Shown one piece after another: positions 35,301-48,100 of a stretch of 64,000 bases of DNA. The stretch spans positions 4,963,573-5,027,572 of the forward strand of contig NC_037253.1 of the NCBI RefSeq assembly GCF_000002425.4. Direction: 5' to 3'. The notes under the pieces are model-generated. The model saw nothing but the letters and a program-made list of their open reading frames with translations. It had not been told where the DNA came from and made no database searches. Within the stretch, counting starts at the first letter, position 1. Every line of letters starts with the position of its first letter. The DNA is from Physcomitrium patens. Taxonomy: Eukaryota; Streptophyta; Bryopsida; Funariales; Funariaceae. Made by a program: the position numbers and the translations under genes.

Positions 35301-36462
35301 TGGTTAGTATTGCATAACGTTCTTATTTTTAAAATAATATTTAACTAATTGGCAGTAATCTCTACCATTAAATTTTTATATTAGTTATTGCCAATATTTT
35401 AAATTAAAATTATAAAATGGTGGATCCCATCACAAAGTTGCCCAAATAATGACCACTTTCTACTTATTTTTCATCCATTTTTTACTACCAATTTCTCCAC
35501 AGTGGTAAAAAATGGTCACCATCTATACTTATTTATAATTTATTCTACTCAATTTTTACCATCTATTTCTCCTTGGTGTTGAAAAATGGTCTCCATTCAT
35601 GTCCATTTGTATTACTTCTATAATTTTTACACAAAATCATGTCTTTGTGGTAACAATCACTATCCATTTTTTCTTGCTAAAAATTTGTCCTTTTTTTTTC
35701 CTTGTTTGTTTGTTTGTTTTTTTTGTTTGTGATTGCTACCATGATTCTCTATGAGGAGGCACTACTACCCTCATATTACTCTGTAGGATTTGGCAAGCCT
35801 CCCCGTCCTACTCCACTAAGTGACTTCCAAGATATAATTTATTTTGTAAAAGACCATCAAATCTTATTATCATGTTGTGCAGCAATGTTGACACAAGGAG
35901 AGGGTGGCTAGTACTCATGGCCACCCTATCTTATAGGGCTACATACTTGGCTAAATCTCTTGCATTTCTTATGCAATTCCGGTCTTCCATAGTTCCCAAG
36001 TGTTATCCATCCTTACCGCTTCTTCCACTCTCTCCTGCTCACCTCGCCACGTTCATTTTCTTGCTCCCTTTATACTCCCTTCTTCACTTCTCTGCAACTA
36101 CTGCTAATTTTTCTTGAGATCTTATGCTCATCTTTTGTGTTCTCCATGAATTCTCAACAGACCCTATAACAACAAGGATTCAAATTGAAAATCTAAGAGC
36201 CTAGATGTCTTGAGCTAGTTAATTGAATAAGAATGTTTTTTTGACATGTAATAACGAGGTTGGTTCTCACTACATTTTCATTCATCCAACTTTACGCATA
36301 GATTCATTTGTCAAACTTTAGACATACATTCGTTCATTTCATTTTTAAGATCATTCTATTATTAGAAAATAAAATAAAATACATAGCACATATTTATTTA
36401 AAATCTATTTTAATTCATTACATATAAAAAAAGTTTTTTTTATCTTTTTTTATTTCAAAAAG

Positions 36463-36495
<33 letters not shown>

Positions 36496-36811
36496 AAATA
36501 TGTGTAATTATTATATCTATATATCTATATATCTATATATATATATATATATATATATTGTACCATTGGATCTCCTTACTTTGCATCTAGATTTTTATAT
36601 TAAGGAGAGTTATTAAGGCATTATATTAAATTTTTTATGTTAATCTAAATTATTATAAAATTAAAATCAATAACATTAATAAAATTCGTTTTTGTGATTC
36701 TTGACTACATTGTGATTTGTGGTTAAATTTAGTTGTTGTTTATTACAATGGTGCTAGAGGTGATTTTAAAAAAGATAAATTTATCTTATATACAAATAGA
36801 CACTTTTATAT

Positions 36812-36846
<35 letters not shown>

Positions 36847-37370
36847 CACACACACATATATATACTCAAAAATATTATTATTAATTAAAATATTTTTTTA
36901 TATTTATATAAAATTATATTAGATATATCCATATATCCTTATAAATAAATAAGATATATCCCCGTCTCTCATTCCTACTTCCCCTCCCCTCATCTTAAGT
37001 TTTGAGTTTTTAATTATTCTTGATAACAACTTTATCCAAATTCTCAAATTTGAGGTATTTACTTATTAAAATTTTGCTTTTAGTTGGAATAAATATTTGT
37101 GGTGGTAAATATCACATCCAAATAATGTGAAGGGTTGAATCAAAATAATGTTTCAAAGGACTATGTTTCTATCAATAGATTTAAGTGAAGTTTGTAAATT
37201 GCATGATCTAACATTCAATCAAAAATATTGTTTTTTGAATTGCAAGATTTTCTTAAATACATGTAAACACAAAATTATTCTGTATGTAGACATACATACA
37301 TTCTCTTTGTGGACAGTATTTGCATGTTAAATCCTAGCATTCATCTCCTTACCATTAAATTGTGAAATTA

Positions 37371-37401
<31 letters not shown>

Positions 37402-37640
37402 TTTAACAATTAAATTGCACAATAACAAAAAAATATGGTTTTTCATGTAATCTTTTTACATTACTTTTGTCATGTTGTATTTTATTTAAAAAGTATCATA
37501 TATTTGTACATGTATAATGGAAGAAAACATGTCATAATATTACATTTCATACATAAATTTATGCTTTTGCTTCTTCCTTCCTTTAACTATTATTATTTAT
37601 TGTAACCCAAATTAGCATGATTATCTAAATTCGTGGTGTG
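35301..37640. other. AT-rich spacer with a small GC-richer island and TA microsatellites
   Basis: About 35740-36120 is of ordinary GC and carries short frames without a recognised domain. The rest is AT-rich, with TA-type tracts at about 36463-36494, 36516-36558 and 36817-36858 and an (AAT)n tract at about 37372-37402. No gene supported. Confidence 0.5.
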
Positions 37641-38382
37641 TTTAATGGGTCAGGCTGGGAATGGGGTTCAAGACATGAGACGGATATAGAATAGATGATA
37701 AGGTGGCAAGGGGGGGTGTGGCTTTAACAACTCTTTAAATAAATCATATGAAAGATCATTATTGAAGTAAAAAAATTCTATATGATTGAGGTATAAATAG
37801 TTGGGATGTAAATAGGGGTTGGGCCCCACGATGGATGCACGACATTCATCCACTGAGGACCACATTGTGGCTCGTCAGCTCTGTTCCCACAAACCGGATA
37901 TCAATTGAACTTCCAGGACGTCAACCTAGATACCCGGACTGTAGGGGAATAATCCGGATGTCAATAGGACGGGGGGCTTCGGCCGAAGGACCTAAGTAGT
38001 AGTCTACTTCGGAGCCTTCTCTTCTCTATTCTCTAGTGCTACTGTTGTTCGTATGGATCACATCTTGCATCTCTAGTTGTTGTGGGGATCCCTGGCCGAA
38101 CTAACACTCTCATCAGCTGGGAAGATGTCGGAAGTACAAGGCAGCGTGTTCTTTTCGCGGTTCTGCAACAAGATTTTAGCCTGAAGTGCTGAATTTCGAG
38201 TTGTTGTAGAGTTCGCTTGCAACGCGAGCTCTATTTGAGACTTTATTGATGTGGTAGAGATGGTTGAGTGTTTTTTATTTTTGTTCTTATGAATTATGAA
38301 ATACTAATGATTTGAGACTTTCATTCTGAATTCATCTAGAGAGAGCTGGGCCTAGACTTTGGATATCGAATTAAGATCAGAT
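37641..38382 (+). promoter_or_regulatory. Promoter and 5' leader region of the IPUT1-like gene
   Basis: Composition returns to gene-island values here. A perfect 12-base palindrome CTTCGGCCGAAG (about 37978-37989) lies between two related words, CCGGATATCAATTGA (about 37896) and CCGGATGTCAATAGGA (about 37953). A pyrimidine-rich run TTCTCTTCTCTATTCTCT follows at about 38018. Any function is unknown. Confidence 0.4.
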
Positions 38383-40110
38383 ATGGGGACAGGAACTCGT
38401 TCGATGCGGAGAGAACATAGGGTTTTTGCGCTCTTCCTTCTAGTTGTTTTTTGTAATGTCTTGAGGTCGGACGCCGGATCAAGTTCTCGAGATCTCCTCG
38501 CAGAGAGCTTCATCCCTCAAACAAAAAATGTCCAGCAAAAGCGAAGTGGCCAGGCATATGCAACTCTTTTGTACGGTGATGAATTTCTTCTCGGGGTGAG
38601 GGTTTTAGGGAAGTCCATACGGAATACGGGAGTTGCAAAGGACATGGTGGCGCTTGTTTCTGATGGTGTCTCAGAAACTGGGATTCGACTTTTGAAAGCA
38701 GATGGATGGATTGTCCAGCGTATTAAGCTACTTGCTAACCCTAATTCTAAGCGTCCCACCCGGTTCTGGGGTGTTTACACGAAGCTTAAGATTTTCAACA
38801 TGACCGAATACAGCAAGGTTGTGTATCTAGATGCTGATACCATCGTCACTCGTAGCATCGAGGATCTTTTCGAATGCCAGGGCTTCTGTGCAAACTTGAA
38901 GCACTCTGAGCGTTTAAATTCGGGCGTGATGGTGGTGGAGCCTTCAAGTAGTCTCTTTGAAGACATGATATCAAAGGTGCAGACGACGTACTCCTACACG
39001 GGCGGGGATCAAGGATTTCTAAATTCGTATTATGTAGGCTTTGCTGATGCCGAACTTTTCAATCCACAATTGCCACCGGAAATTCGGAAAGCTCGTCCAA
39101 AGAAAATGGAGCGGCTTACCACACTCTACAATGCCGATGTTGGCCTGTTTGCATTGGCGAACAAGTGGATGGTTGATGCTAGTGAGCTCCGCGTGATACA
39201 TTACACACTCGGACCATTGAAGCCTTGGGATTGGTATGCAGAATGGCTTCTGGAGCCTGTGAAGATGTGGCAAGACATCAGGATTACATTGGAGGAGGTT
39301 TTACCTGGAACAGGACAAGGCCGTGATCCACACATTAGTCTGATTACATGGACTCTTTTCCTGGTTCCTTTAATAGTTCTATGCTACATCAAGAGGACAT
39401 TGCTCCTTCAAATTCAGAAAGATCTATTCGCCCTTGTGTGCAGTGGATCCGTGTTTTGCACTTATGCTAATCAGTTGTGGTATAAGTACAAGCCAGGAGT
39501 CACTTTGCCCACCTACTTCACCTCGGGAGCCGCCGTCTCCAATGGTTGCAAGCATCAGGGCTGTCCCAAAGGTGCTAGCGGCGACGCGGGATTGTCCTGT
39601 CGCGTACCCAAGCATTTAGGGATGATGGCGATTGTTGCGTGTTTCTTTGCATTGTTCGCATCTCTCGGATTGGCTGCTTTCCTTGTTCCTCGGCAAGTTA
39701 TGCCATGGACCGGATTACTTCTGACATACGAGTGGACATTCTTCACATTCCTCTTGCTGTTCGGAAAGTTTCTTGACTACATCTATTCTTTGGGAAGAAA
39801 CACTGCCATAAAGTCGTTGAGTATTGCTGAAGAGATCAGCTTTTACAGCGCAGAAAAACTGCATTCAAAGAACTCCACCTATTGGGACGCCGAAACGAGC
39901 ACATACGGTATTGTCGCTGCACTAACTGCTCTTCTAATCCCAACTCTACCTTGGATTTTTGGCACCACAGCCATTTTTGCTCGCGCTGGTCTGATGGTGT
40001 CAGGCGGTTTTGTCCTTGCCGTGGTGGGGACCTACTCCGCCGAGCAGCTTGCCGTTCACTGGTTCTTGAGGGGGCACGATGATTGTAGTCACATGGAAAG
40101 ATCGTCTTGA
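38383..40110 (+). CDS. IPUT1: GT8 inositol phosphorylceramide glucuronosyltransferase (IPUT1/PGSIP6-like)
   Basis: 575 residues, one exon, first in-frame ATG at 38383. A hydrophobic segment near residues 14-30 acts as signal peptide or anchor. The GT8 domain follows: YATLLYGDEFLLGVRVLGKS, then RFWGVYTKLKIFNMTEY, the metal-binding DXD at D150-A-D152 (VVYLDADTIV), LNSGVMVVEP, GGDQGFLNSYY and HYTLGPLKPWDW, all as in Arabidopsis IPUT1 (At5g18480). After residue about 315 come several membrane spans (near LITWTLFLVPLIVLCYI, VACFFALFASLGLAAFLV, WTGLLLTYEWTFF) and a final hydrophobic pair. This is the expected multi-span tail. IPUT1 adds glucuronic acid to inositol phosphorylceramide in the Golgi, the first sugar of plant GIPC sphingolipids. 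All key residues are present. The lack of introns is worth comparing with orthologues. Confidence 0.95.
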   Translation: MGTGTRSMRREHRVFALFLLVVFCNVLRSDAGSSSRDLLAESFIPQTKNVQQKRSGQAYATLLYGDEFLLGVRVLGKSIRNTGVAKDMVALVSDGVSETGIRLLKADGWIVQRIKLLANPNSKRPTRFWGVYTKLKIFNMTEYSKVVYLDADTIVTRSIEDLFECQGFCANLKHSERLNSGVMVVEPSSSLFEDMISKVQTTYSYTGGDQGFLNSYYVGFADAELFNPQLPPEIRKARPKKMERLTTLYNADVGLFALANKWMVDASELRVIHYTLGPLKPWDWYAEWLLEPVKMWQDIRITLEEVLPGTGQGRDPHISLITWTLFLVPLIVLCYIKRTLLLQIQKDLFALVCSGSVFCTYANQLWYKYKPGVTLPTYFTSGAAVSNGCKHQGCPKGASGDAGLSCRVPKHLGMMAIVACFFALFASLGLAAFLVPRQVMPWTGLLLTYEWTFFTFLLLFGKFLDYIYSLGRNTAIKSLSIAEEISFYSAEKLHSKNSTYWDAETSTYGIVAALTALLIPTLPWIFGTTAIFARAGLMVSGGFVLAVVGTYSAEQLAVHWFLRGHDDCSHMERSS

Positions 40111-41249
40111 CATCTTTCCTATGTTCAGTGGTCTGAATGATACATAATGCACAATCTTTCGCTTGCTGGCAGACTTGTTCCATAGTTCAGACATAGGTTA
40201 GACAAATGTTTTGGCATTAGCTGGCCTGGACAGAATAGATGAAGTAGCAAACTTATATATATCCCTTGCATACTTTTCAATCTAGTGTTGTACATAACTT
40301 GTTGATTGTACTTTCGAGGTTGTGCTTCTGTCTAAACACTGTCATGTTTCTAATGTTAGAAAGTATCAGTTCCTTTTGAAATCTCTGGAATTCAACTCAA
40401 TGCAAACTGGTGTCTGGGAAGGTAGCAGCCTTGCATTGGTTGTGAAGTGTAGAATTGGATGTCCTGATCTTGTCCTTAGATTTATGATGTCCTTTTCAGA
40501 CTATTGATTATGCTAACCCCTAAAATTTCAAGTAGCCTTTTGTGTGGTTTTTTGGAATTGTTTTCCTTGAAGTTGTAACAAATAGGGAAAATTAATTAGA
40601 GATCTTATTGTATATTGTAGGAGTATCTCTTACTCAAGCATTAGTATGATATGACAATAGATTAATTGATCTAAATCACTTGTATAAAGTGAATATTTAC
40701 ATCTTTATTAGACTTTGTTGCCAAATTGATGTTCTATTGTATTAAACAACAATCCATGCAATAAACTTCATTGTTTGTGAATTGGTGATATAATTGTGTT
40801 CACAAGATAGAAATGAAGAATTGTTTTGGATAGATAATGCATAACATTCATTCGAATTTATTCATATTATTTTTGAAATAATATAAATGTTATTGAAATC
40901 ATCTATTTTTGTAATAAATACTATATAAAGCATGTTAAGTAGAATAAAAGTCTACTTAAATTATTATTAGTTATGAAAGGAATATTGTGTTTTTAGTCTC
41001 AAAAATATAAACTAGTAGATTCAAATAGACATCATATTCCAAAATGACATTAAAATCTTTGAGATTGTGATGTTTACATTGTGTTAATTATAAAGATGCA
41101 TTTATGTAATTAGACTATGTGATACTTGTTGTTATGTAAAAAATAATGCTATTTGTATTCACATTAAAAAAAATCAAAATCAAAATGTGGTTTTTTCAAA
41201 GATTGAAATGATTTTATATATAAAAAATCATTAATTTAGAAATAAATAA

Positions 41250-41284
<35 letters not shown>

Positions 41285-41320
41285 TGAAGATAATAGTTTT
41301 GCATCTTTAAGATGGCTTTA
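40111..41320. other. 3' flank of IPUT1 gene and AT-rich spacer
   Basis: The first 400 bases have gene-like composition and are presumably 3' untranslated sequence. Beyond about 40,520 the sequence is AT-rich without recognised elements, with a TA tract at about 41255-41282. Confidence 0.55.
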
Positions 41321-42392
41321 AATCACACTTATACATATTTATATTAATAAGAAGTGTTATGTAGAAGATAAATATAAGTAAATTTGATATTATCTTGTAG
41401 CAAAACTTCTTAGAAGCTTTATAGACACCTATATACCTTTATACATGTTTGTTGTTGATTGATAGGTTAGAAACTAGGCCAACAAGTTAGCCACATGTTG
41501 CATGTGTTAGTAGCTTGTGGTAACAGGTAACTATATAGCATCATATATGAAATTAGTCTTGTAAGTTAGATACATGTCTTATAAGTTGAATACATATTAA
41601 AGATTCTATAAAAAGCCATCATATAGCTCTTAGTTAAATAGTAAAGGCAAAAGTAAATCCTTCTTCACTCTTATCAATACCTTTCTAAGTCTTAGTCTAG
41701 TTTCAAGAGTATCTACTTTTCTTGTCTTTGGCAAAAGCCATTCTAATTCTAATACTATACTTGTCATAAACATACTCATGTAAGCTAGTAATTAGATATA
41801 CAAATAGATAGAAGTAATAACAGTAAGTTAATTCTATAGTACTTAATATGGAAGTTTCTTAGAAGCTTCATAGACGCTGCTTTGACTTCATAGGTATCTT
41901 TAATTGACTTTTTGGATTAGAAACGTGGTCAACAAGTTGGCCATGTGCCACACATGTTGTTAGCTTGAAGATCAAGCTAACTATGTGGCCCAAAGTACAA
42001 AAACTTGCCTTGTAAGTCAAGGCATGTGTCCTACAAAGTCAACACATATTGGAGGTCCTATAGAACATCGCCATGTAGCTCTTAGTTAGATAGTATATAT
42101 AGAGACAAGAGTGAAGCCTTCTTCAATCTTGTCAACTCCTTTTTTGCTTCTAGTCTAGTTTCAAGGGTCTCTAGTTTTCTTGTCTTTTGGCAATAGCCAT
42201 TCCAATTTCTCTTTCAATATACATACTTATTTATTTATATTTTGTTACCTTTCTTTGAGTGAAGGCTCATTTATCTGGATTACTTTTTCATCGAGTTCTT
42301 GTCCTTGACAATACTACTTTAAGTGATATATTCTTCTTGAGTGACAAAAGAATATTTTAAGAATTTCATTGTTGAGTTTCGTATCTTTGATA
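41321..42392 (+). repeat. 5' LTR of chromovirus B, interrupted by a solo LTR
   Basis: Parts 41321-41761 and 42316-42392 together match the 3' LTR 48901-49459 (shared TTCTTAGAAGCTTTATAGAC-like block, TCTAATACTAT, then TTTAAGTGATAT). Without the insertion it is about 518 bases. Confidence 0.85.
41762..42310 (+). mobile_element. Solo LTR of the chromovirus C subfamily inside the 5' LTR of B
   Basis: 549 bases, starting TGTCAT and ending TTGACA, so the ends are the canonical inverted pair. The 5-bp word ATACT lies immediately left (41757-41761) and immediately right (42311-42315), a perfect target duplication. By eye it is about nine-tenths identical to the LTR of element C (60903-61453, opposite strand). 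A lone LTR with intact duplication is the usual product of LTR-LTR recombination that removed the interior. Confidence 0.93.
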
Positions 42393-43965
42393 ATTTGATA
42401 AGAGTGCTAACTCATTTACTCTTATTTTGTTGTAGAAGTGAGTGGATTATTCTTCTCCTATTATTGTATTTTGAAGGTTGACGATTATCCACTTTTAAAT
42501 TAATTTTTGATTTTTTTACACTAATTTTATCCTTAAAGAGAATGGACTACTTGTCTTTGTGGAAGTTTTTATTTGATATTAGAAGCTATGGATTACTCTC
42601 TTCTAATTTTATTTTTAGATTTATTTGAATTATTTATGAAAAAAAAATTATATTTGCTATTTTTGGAATGAAAAAGAATAAATTTATAACTATTACAATC
42701 TTCATAAGCTTGTTAATATTCTTAAGATGAATTTTTTTATGTATTTATAATGTCAAATATAGGGGTAGTCATCCAAAGCCTATGAAAGAAATTAATAATA
42801 AAATTTAAAATCTATATCAAAAATTTGTGTAATTGAAAGAAGTAAGTAGGTTCAATTCACAACTAAATCCAATAAGTCTTGCTATTACAAGTATGAATGA
42901 AGCAAAGATAAGTATGCCAAAAAAGTTCTATGGAATAAAATCAAAGTTTTGAAGATTTTTACAAGTAAAGTTCTATCTAAAGTTACATCCTATCTAATAT
43001 CTTGATGTATTTATCCAAGTTGTATTTACAAATACATTTTTTTTTAAGTGTGCTCTCTCTTAGTTTATATTTCTGATAAAAAAAGATTCACATCTCTCTT
43101 ATGATTTATATTCATTTTTAGTGGTATTTATAGCTATTTTTGGAAAAAATGATCAAAAAAAGATAGTAGAGACCAAATTTATATCTTTATTATCAAGAAT
43201 GCATTCAACCACCATACATGTTGTTGAATTCCAAAACCTCACTTATGACATAGATTGGAATGATAAAGCTCTTATCAATCAATTTTTATATGAATTATAA
43301 GATAATATTAAAGATTTACTATTGATGATGTTTATTTTTTTATTAAAATAATTCATTACTCAAGCCATTGCATATAATAATCAATTCTTTGAAAGATGCT
43401 AAGAGCAAAGATTTAATTGAAGAGGTAGAAGTAAAGTCATAGCGTTAATTTCTAAGTTTTTAAAAACTTATTTATTAAGATTGGAACCTATGCAAATTGA
43501 CATGGTTTCAAATCTTATATTGAGCAAAAAAATATTTGACTTGGTTAAAAATTATTATACTTATATTGTAGAGAACCTAAGCACACTACTCAACATTGCT
43601 CAAAGAAATAGTATAATTACAAAATGAGGAACATGGCTGCCAAAAAAGATGATGTGTTCGAAAACAAGTTTCTTTAGCTATAATAGAGAGAGTATAAATG
43701 AAAAATTATGCAATATTTAGTAAAGGTTCTATTCTCTCATCAAATTTGCTACCTTATTTTATAATAGAAGTTTATTTAGGACCAAAAAATTACAAAGTTT
43801 TTGCTTTGTTAGATTGAAGAGCCTGAACTTATTTTTATAGTTAGAGACTTTGTCAAAAAAATAAGATATATCTTTAATTAAAAAAATAAATTTATGCATG
43901 TAAAAATCAAAGAAAATTATTTGTTATTCTTTAGAAATGTTATTCATGAAATTATTCTGTTAAAC

Positions 43966-45192
43966 GTTGTGGTGTTGTAACACGAGTATACCATGAAAAT
44001 ATAAAGAAAGTGGACTTTTATTAATGTTCAGTTACCTCGAATATTGGAAGTAACGACCAATTCCAGTGCAAATACTAAGAGGCCAAGTTCAGTCATTCCA
44101 TTACAGTCAGCCGAGGCATACTAAAATGCTCCATTCGATTCCAATAACGGGAGTTAGCAGAAAGGAAAAGGACCAATTCAACGATGGGTGAGCCTCGTTC
44201 GAAGAGCCAATTGGATCCAATTTCAAGACATCCAATCCAGGTCCTATTATGGGCCTCTTATCTAATATGAGACCTGACTTGGTCGGGCAACCCAATGCGG
44301 TCCAATTACAGGAACATTCAAGTCTTACTACGGGCCTCTTAGCCAATATGAGACCTGAATTGGTCGGGCGACTCAATGTGGTCCCGATTACGGGGCTCCG
44401 ATTCCGTTTCAAGCTGTTCCGTCTTTTGTGCCGTTCTGGGAACGTCCTTTCGATAAAAGGATCTCTTAAAGGTAAAAACGGAAGAGAAAGCTATGATGTC
44501 GGAGCTAATTCCGAATCTAAGACGGAAGATTGAAGAAATTCAGAGGCTAGGATTTGAAAGAGGAGAGAATTAGGGTTAAAGGGGAGGATAGGTTAAGAAA
44601 TGGAAGAGGGGAGAGAATAAGGTTTTAGGGGTCGGACAGCTAGCTTCATGCTTTGGGAGGGGGGAAAAAAGACAGAGAATTGGGGTTTTTTTTCTTCATA
44701 GGATTTTGGAAAGACTGAGGCAATCGTTGCTGAAGTGAGTGTTGTACTAGTGAATTGGGATTTTTAATGAAGTGGGTGTGATTACTCTTGACTGTTTTGT
44801 GAAATCGAAGTTACGTCTGTGATTGAAGAATTAAAAGGGTGTCTATAGGATTGAGTATGCGGAGTGAATGAAATTTATTGGGTTAATCTAACAAGACAGT
44901 CAGTGGATACAAGGTCGTGAGTATAAAGCGGTATCGGAGATTAACAGATCGGGTTGTTCGGGGTTCTCAATAACGTCTAGAGACCTATCGGCTGGGGCAA
45001 AAAAGATTTCGGCGAGCAGTCGAAAGACATCCGTATAGATTTACGGTATATTTTTGCAGTCGTTTATATTCCAATAATCAAAAACCAATAGACTGCTTGA
45101 ATATTAGCAAATCTCCATACTACCTTCTACAGCCAGATGCCTGGCACGTTCTCGAGCAGGAAAGCATGTAATACGACAACGTAGCAACTAAA
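43966..45192 (-). mobile_element. GC-richer non-coding insertion inside chromovirus B
   Basis: Gag/protease homology of B stops near 43965 and resumes near 45190. The insert has ordinary GC and many CpG sites, unlike its host, so it is much younger. Its ends are imperfect inverted repeats (GTTGTGGTGTTGTAACACG left, and GCTACGTTGTCGTATTACAT right on the minus strand). The right end matches the ends of the 25.6-26.6 and 27.5-28.8 kb insertions. No protein-coding frame is convincing (the longest are about 100 codons). It is most likely a solo LTR of a separate LTR family; a non-autonomous DNA element is the alternative. No clear target duplication was found. Confidence 0.6.
44240..44410. repeat. 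Tandem duplication of about 85 bp inside the 44-45 kb insertion
   Basis: The block GGGCCTCTTATCTAATATGA...TTGGTCGGGC recurs once with few differences (GGGCCTCTTAGCCAATATGA...TTGGTCGGGC), at about 44245 and 44330. Confidence 0.85.
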
Positions 45193-48100
45193 GATTATAA
45201 TAGCTTAGTAATATTTAATATCATTAAATCTCCTTCTAACCCTATCATTTAAAGAATATTGTGGTTAAAAAAATATAATCCTCAAACAAACTAGATTTTT
45301 CATAACCTTGATTTTTTCATTATTTAATCCAAAATTTTATTAGTTGAGTAAAAACCTATAAATCAAATATAACCAAACTTGTATTGTGAGGTGTAAGAAC
45401 TTTCATGTATGTTGTAAAAGAAAATCATATTTTTTTTATATATATGTTACATCTATTTTTGATGGTGCAAAGTCTTTAAGCTATAATTTAAGCCAATATC
45501 AAGATTATTAGTACATTTTTGAGAAAAAAAATACAAATATTCTTCCAAAGTATTGTTCTTATGATTCTTCTGTTGATCTTTAAGAAGAATCTCAATTATC
45601 ATTGGAAGCAATCTATAGCTTATCATAGAGTTAGTAGTCTATACTTAAAAAATACATTGATAAAAATTTGGTTAAGTATTTCATTTTTTATTCTATATTT
45701 TAATTAAAAAATATATTTTATTTGTAAAAAATAAAAAATAAAAAAATAATTTTTTTTTTTATTAATACATATGAATTATCAAGGACTTGATAAGATTACC
45801 ATCAAGAATATGTATCTTTTATCTTTGATTTCAAGATTTTTTCATCAACTCAATCAAGCAAAGATCTATACAAAAATAAATCTACAAAGAGCATACAATT
45901 TGATATACATCAAAGAAGGAGATAAATGAAAGATTGCATTTCAAACCAAATCTCGACATTTTGAATATAATGTCATATTTTTTGGACTCACAAATATATT
46001 ATTTGCTTTCTAATATTCAATGAATGATATTTTTTGAGAATTTCTTGATAATTTTGTCATCTATTATTTATACAATATTTTAATCTACTCTAATAATACA
46101 AAAGAAGATGAATTTCATATTTATTGTGTATTGTAAAAACTAAAAGATGCATAATTATATGCCAAGATAAAAAAAAATTATGTATTTTATATTATTCAAG
46201 TTAACTTTTTAAGATATATTATTTTAAATGATCATCTTATAATAGATCATAAGATAATTTAAACTAATATAGATTAGAAGGTACCAAAAATAATAAAAAA
46301 TATTCAATGTTTTTTTAAATTTTTCAATTACTACTAGATCTTCATCAAAAAAAATTCTAAAGTTTTAGCTTTATTTATATATTTTAATTGTAAAGACAAA
46401 CTTAAATGGAGTAAAGAAGTTGAAACATCATTTGAAGCTTTAAAGACAAGATTTATTTTTGTATCAATCTTATATTGTGTTAATTTCTCCAAAGCATTCT
46501 TTATGGAAATAGATGCATAAAACTTTACTTTAAATGTAATATTATTATAAATATAAGGAGATGAAAAATTCCACCTAATACCTTTCTATTCTAAGAAATT
46601 TTTAATAATCAAGATCAAGTATGACATTCATAATAAAGAGCTTTTTGCAATTAAGGATTCATTTCAATAATAGCATCATTATCTAGAATGCACTTCTATT
46701 TCAATTATTGTATATACAAATCATAAGAATCTCAAGTATTTTATATTAGTAAATATTTTGAATTTTTTCCAAGCCAATTAGAATATATTTTTATTAAAAT
46801 TTGATTTCAAGATTATTTATTAATTTAAAAAATAAAAATTATTTTTAGGTACTCTTTTTAGATATTCTTATCTTGCATTAAAAAAATTACTTTTGATCAA
46901 GAAAAAAAAATCCTCTTAAAGTCAAAGTAATTTCATTTTTGAGCAATAAAATCAACATTGACTAATGCTTCAATATTTCTCAAGAAAATTCAATCAAGTA
47001 TGTCTTTTCATCTTTTTATTTATGCTATTAAGAATAATTCTTCTAAGTCTTATGATACTTCTAAGTTTGAATTGAAAAATAATCTACTTTATTTTAAGGG
47101 TTACTTAAATATTTAGAAGATGAAGCACAATTATGTATTCTTTAAGCTTGTCATGACTTTTTAGCAATAGGATATTTTGGATACAACAAGACTTTAAAAT
47201 TAATCTCTATAGATTTTTGGTGGTGTCAAATGTAGAAGGCAGTAAAGAATTTGTACATTTATGTGAATTTTTTTTAAGATTTAAAATTCCTCGCTATCGA
47301 CCTTACAAACTTTTTTAACCATTACCTATTCCAAAGAAATCATGGTCTTTTGTTTCTATAGAATTTATCACATTTTAAACCTTATATAAAATCTATTACA
47401 TGTAAAAAAATATCCAAGCTTTTTGTTAACAACATCTATCGCTTTTATGGATTGCCAAAAGATATCATATTAAATAAAAAAATTTAATTTATATCAAGAT
47501 TTTGAATTTTTTTTAAAGATTTTTAAAGTAGACATAAAAAGATCTCTGGCTTCTATCTTCAAACTAATAGACAAATGAAGCAAGTGAATCAAGTTTTAGA
47601 ATAGTATTTAAGGTATATCATCAATTACCAATAAGATGATCAAATTTTTTTTTTCATTGCTAGAATTTGCTTATAATAATATAGTATATTTGTTTATTTA
47701 ATAAATACATATTTTTTAATTATGATTATTACCTAAAATTTATTTTTTTTAATTTATTTTTTCAAAAGTTGATTATCCTATGACAAAATATTTGGCAAAT
47801 CATTTTTTTGAACTACATATAACAATGAAAGCACAACTAAAAGAAACTTAAGAATAATAAAAACTTGACATGGATGTCTATTGCAAGGAACAACCTCAAT
47901 TCCATGTTAGCAAAAAAAAATGGTTACTTTATTGTAATATCAAGATTGTCTGCTCTTGTAGCAATTGTAAATTTTGACCATTTTCTAAATATAAACAAAT
48001 TAATCCAATTACTTATCAATTTCAACTATTGGAGTGGTCTATGAAGATCCATCCTACATTTCACATATTTCTTCTTGAACTTGAGGTATATAAGATAACA

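Noticed and set aside
37372-37402. Possible CRISPR-like or satellite array
   Set aside because: It is only an (AAT)n microsatellite; no spaced repeats anywhere in the window.
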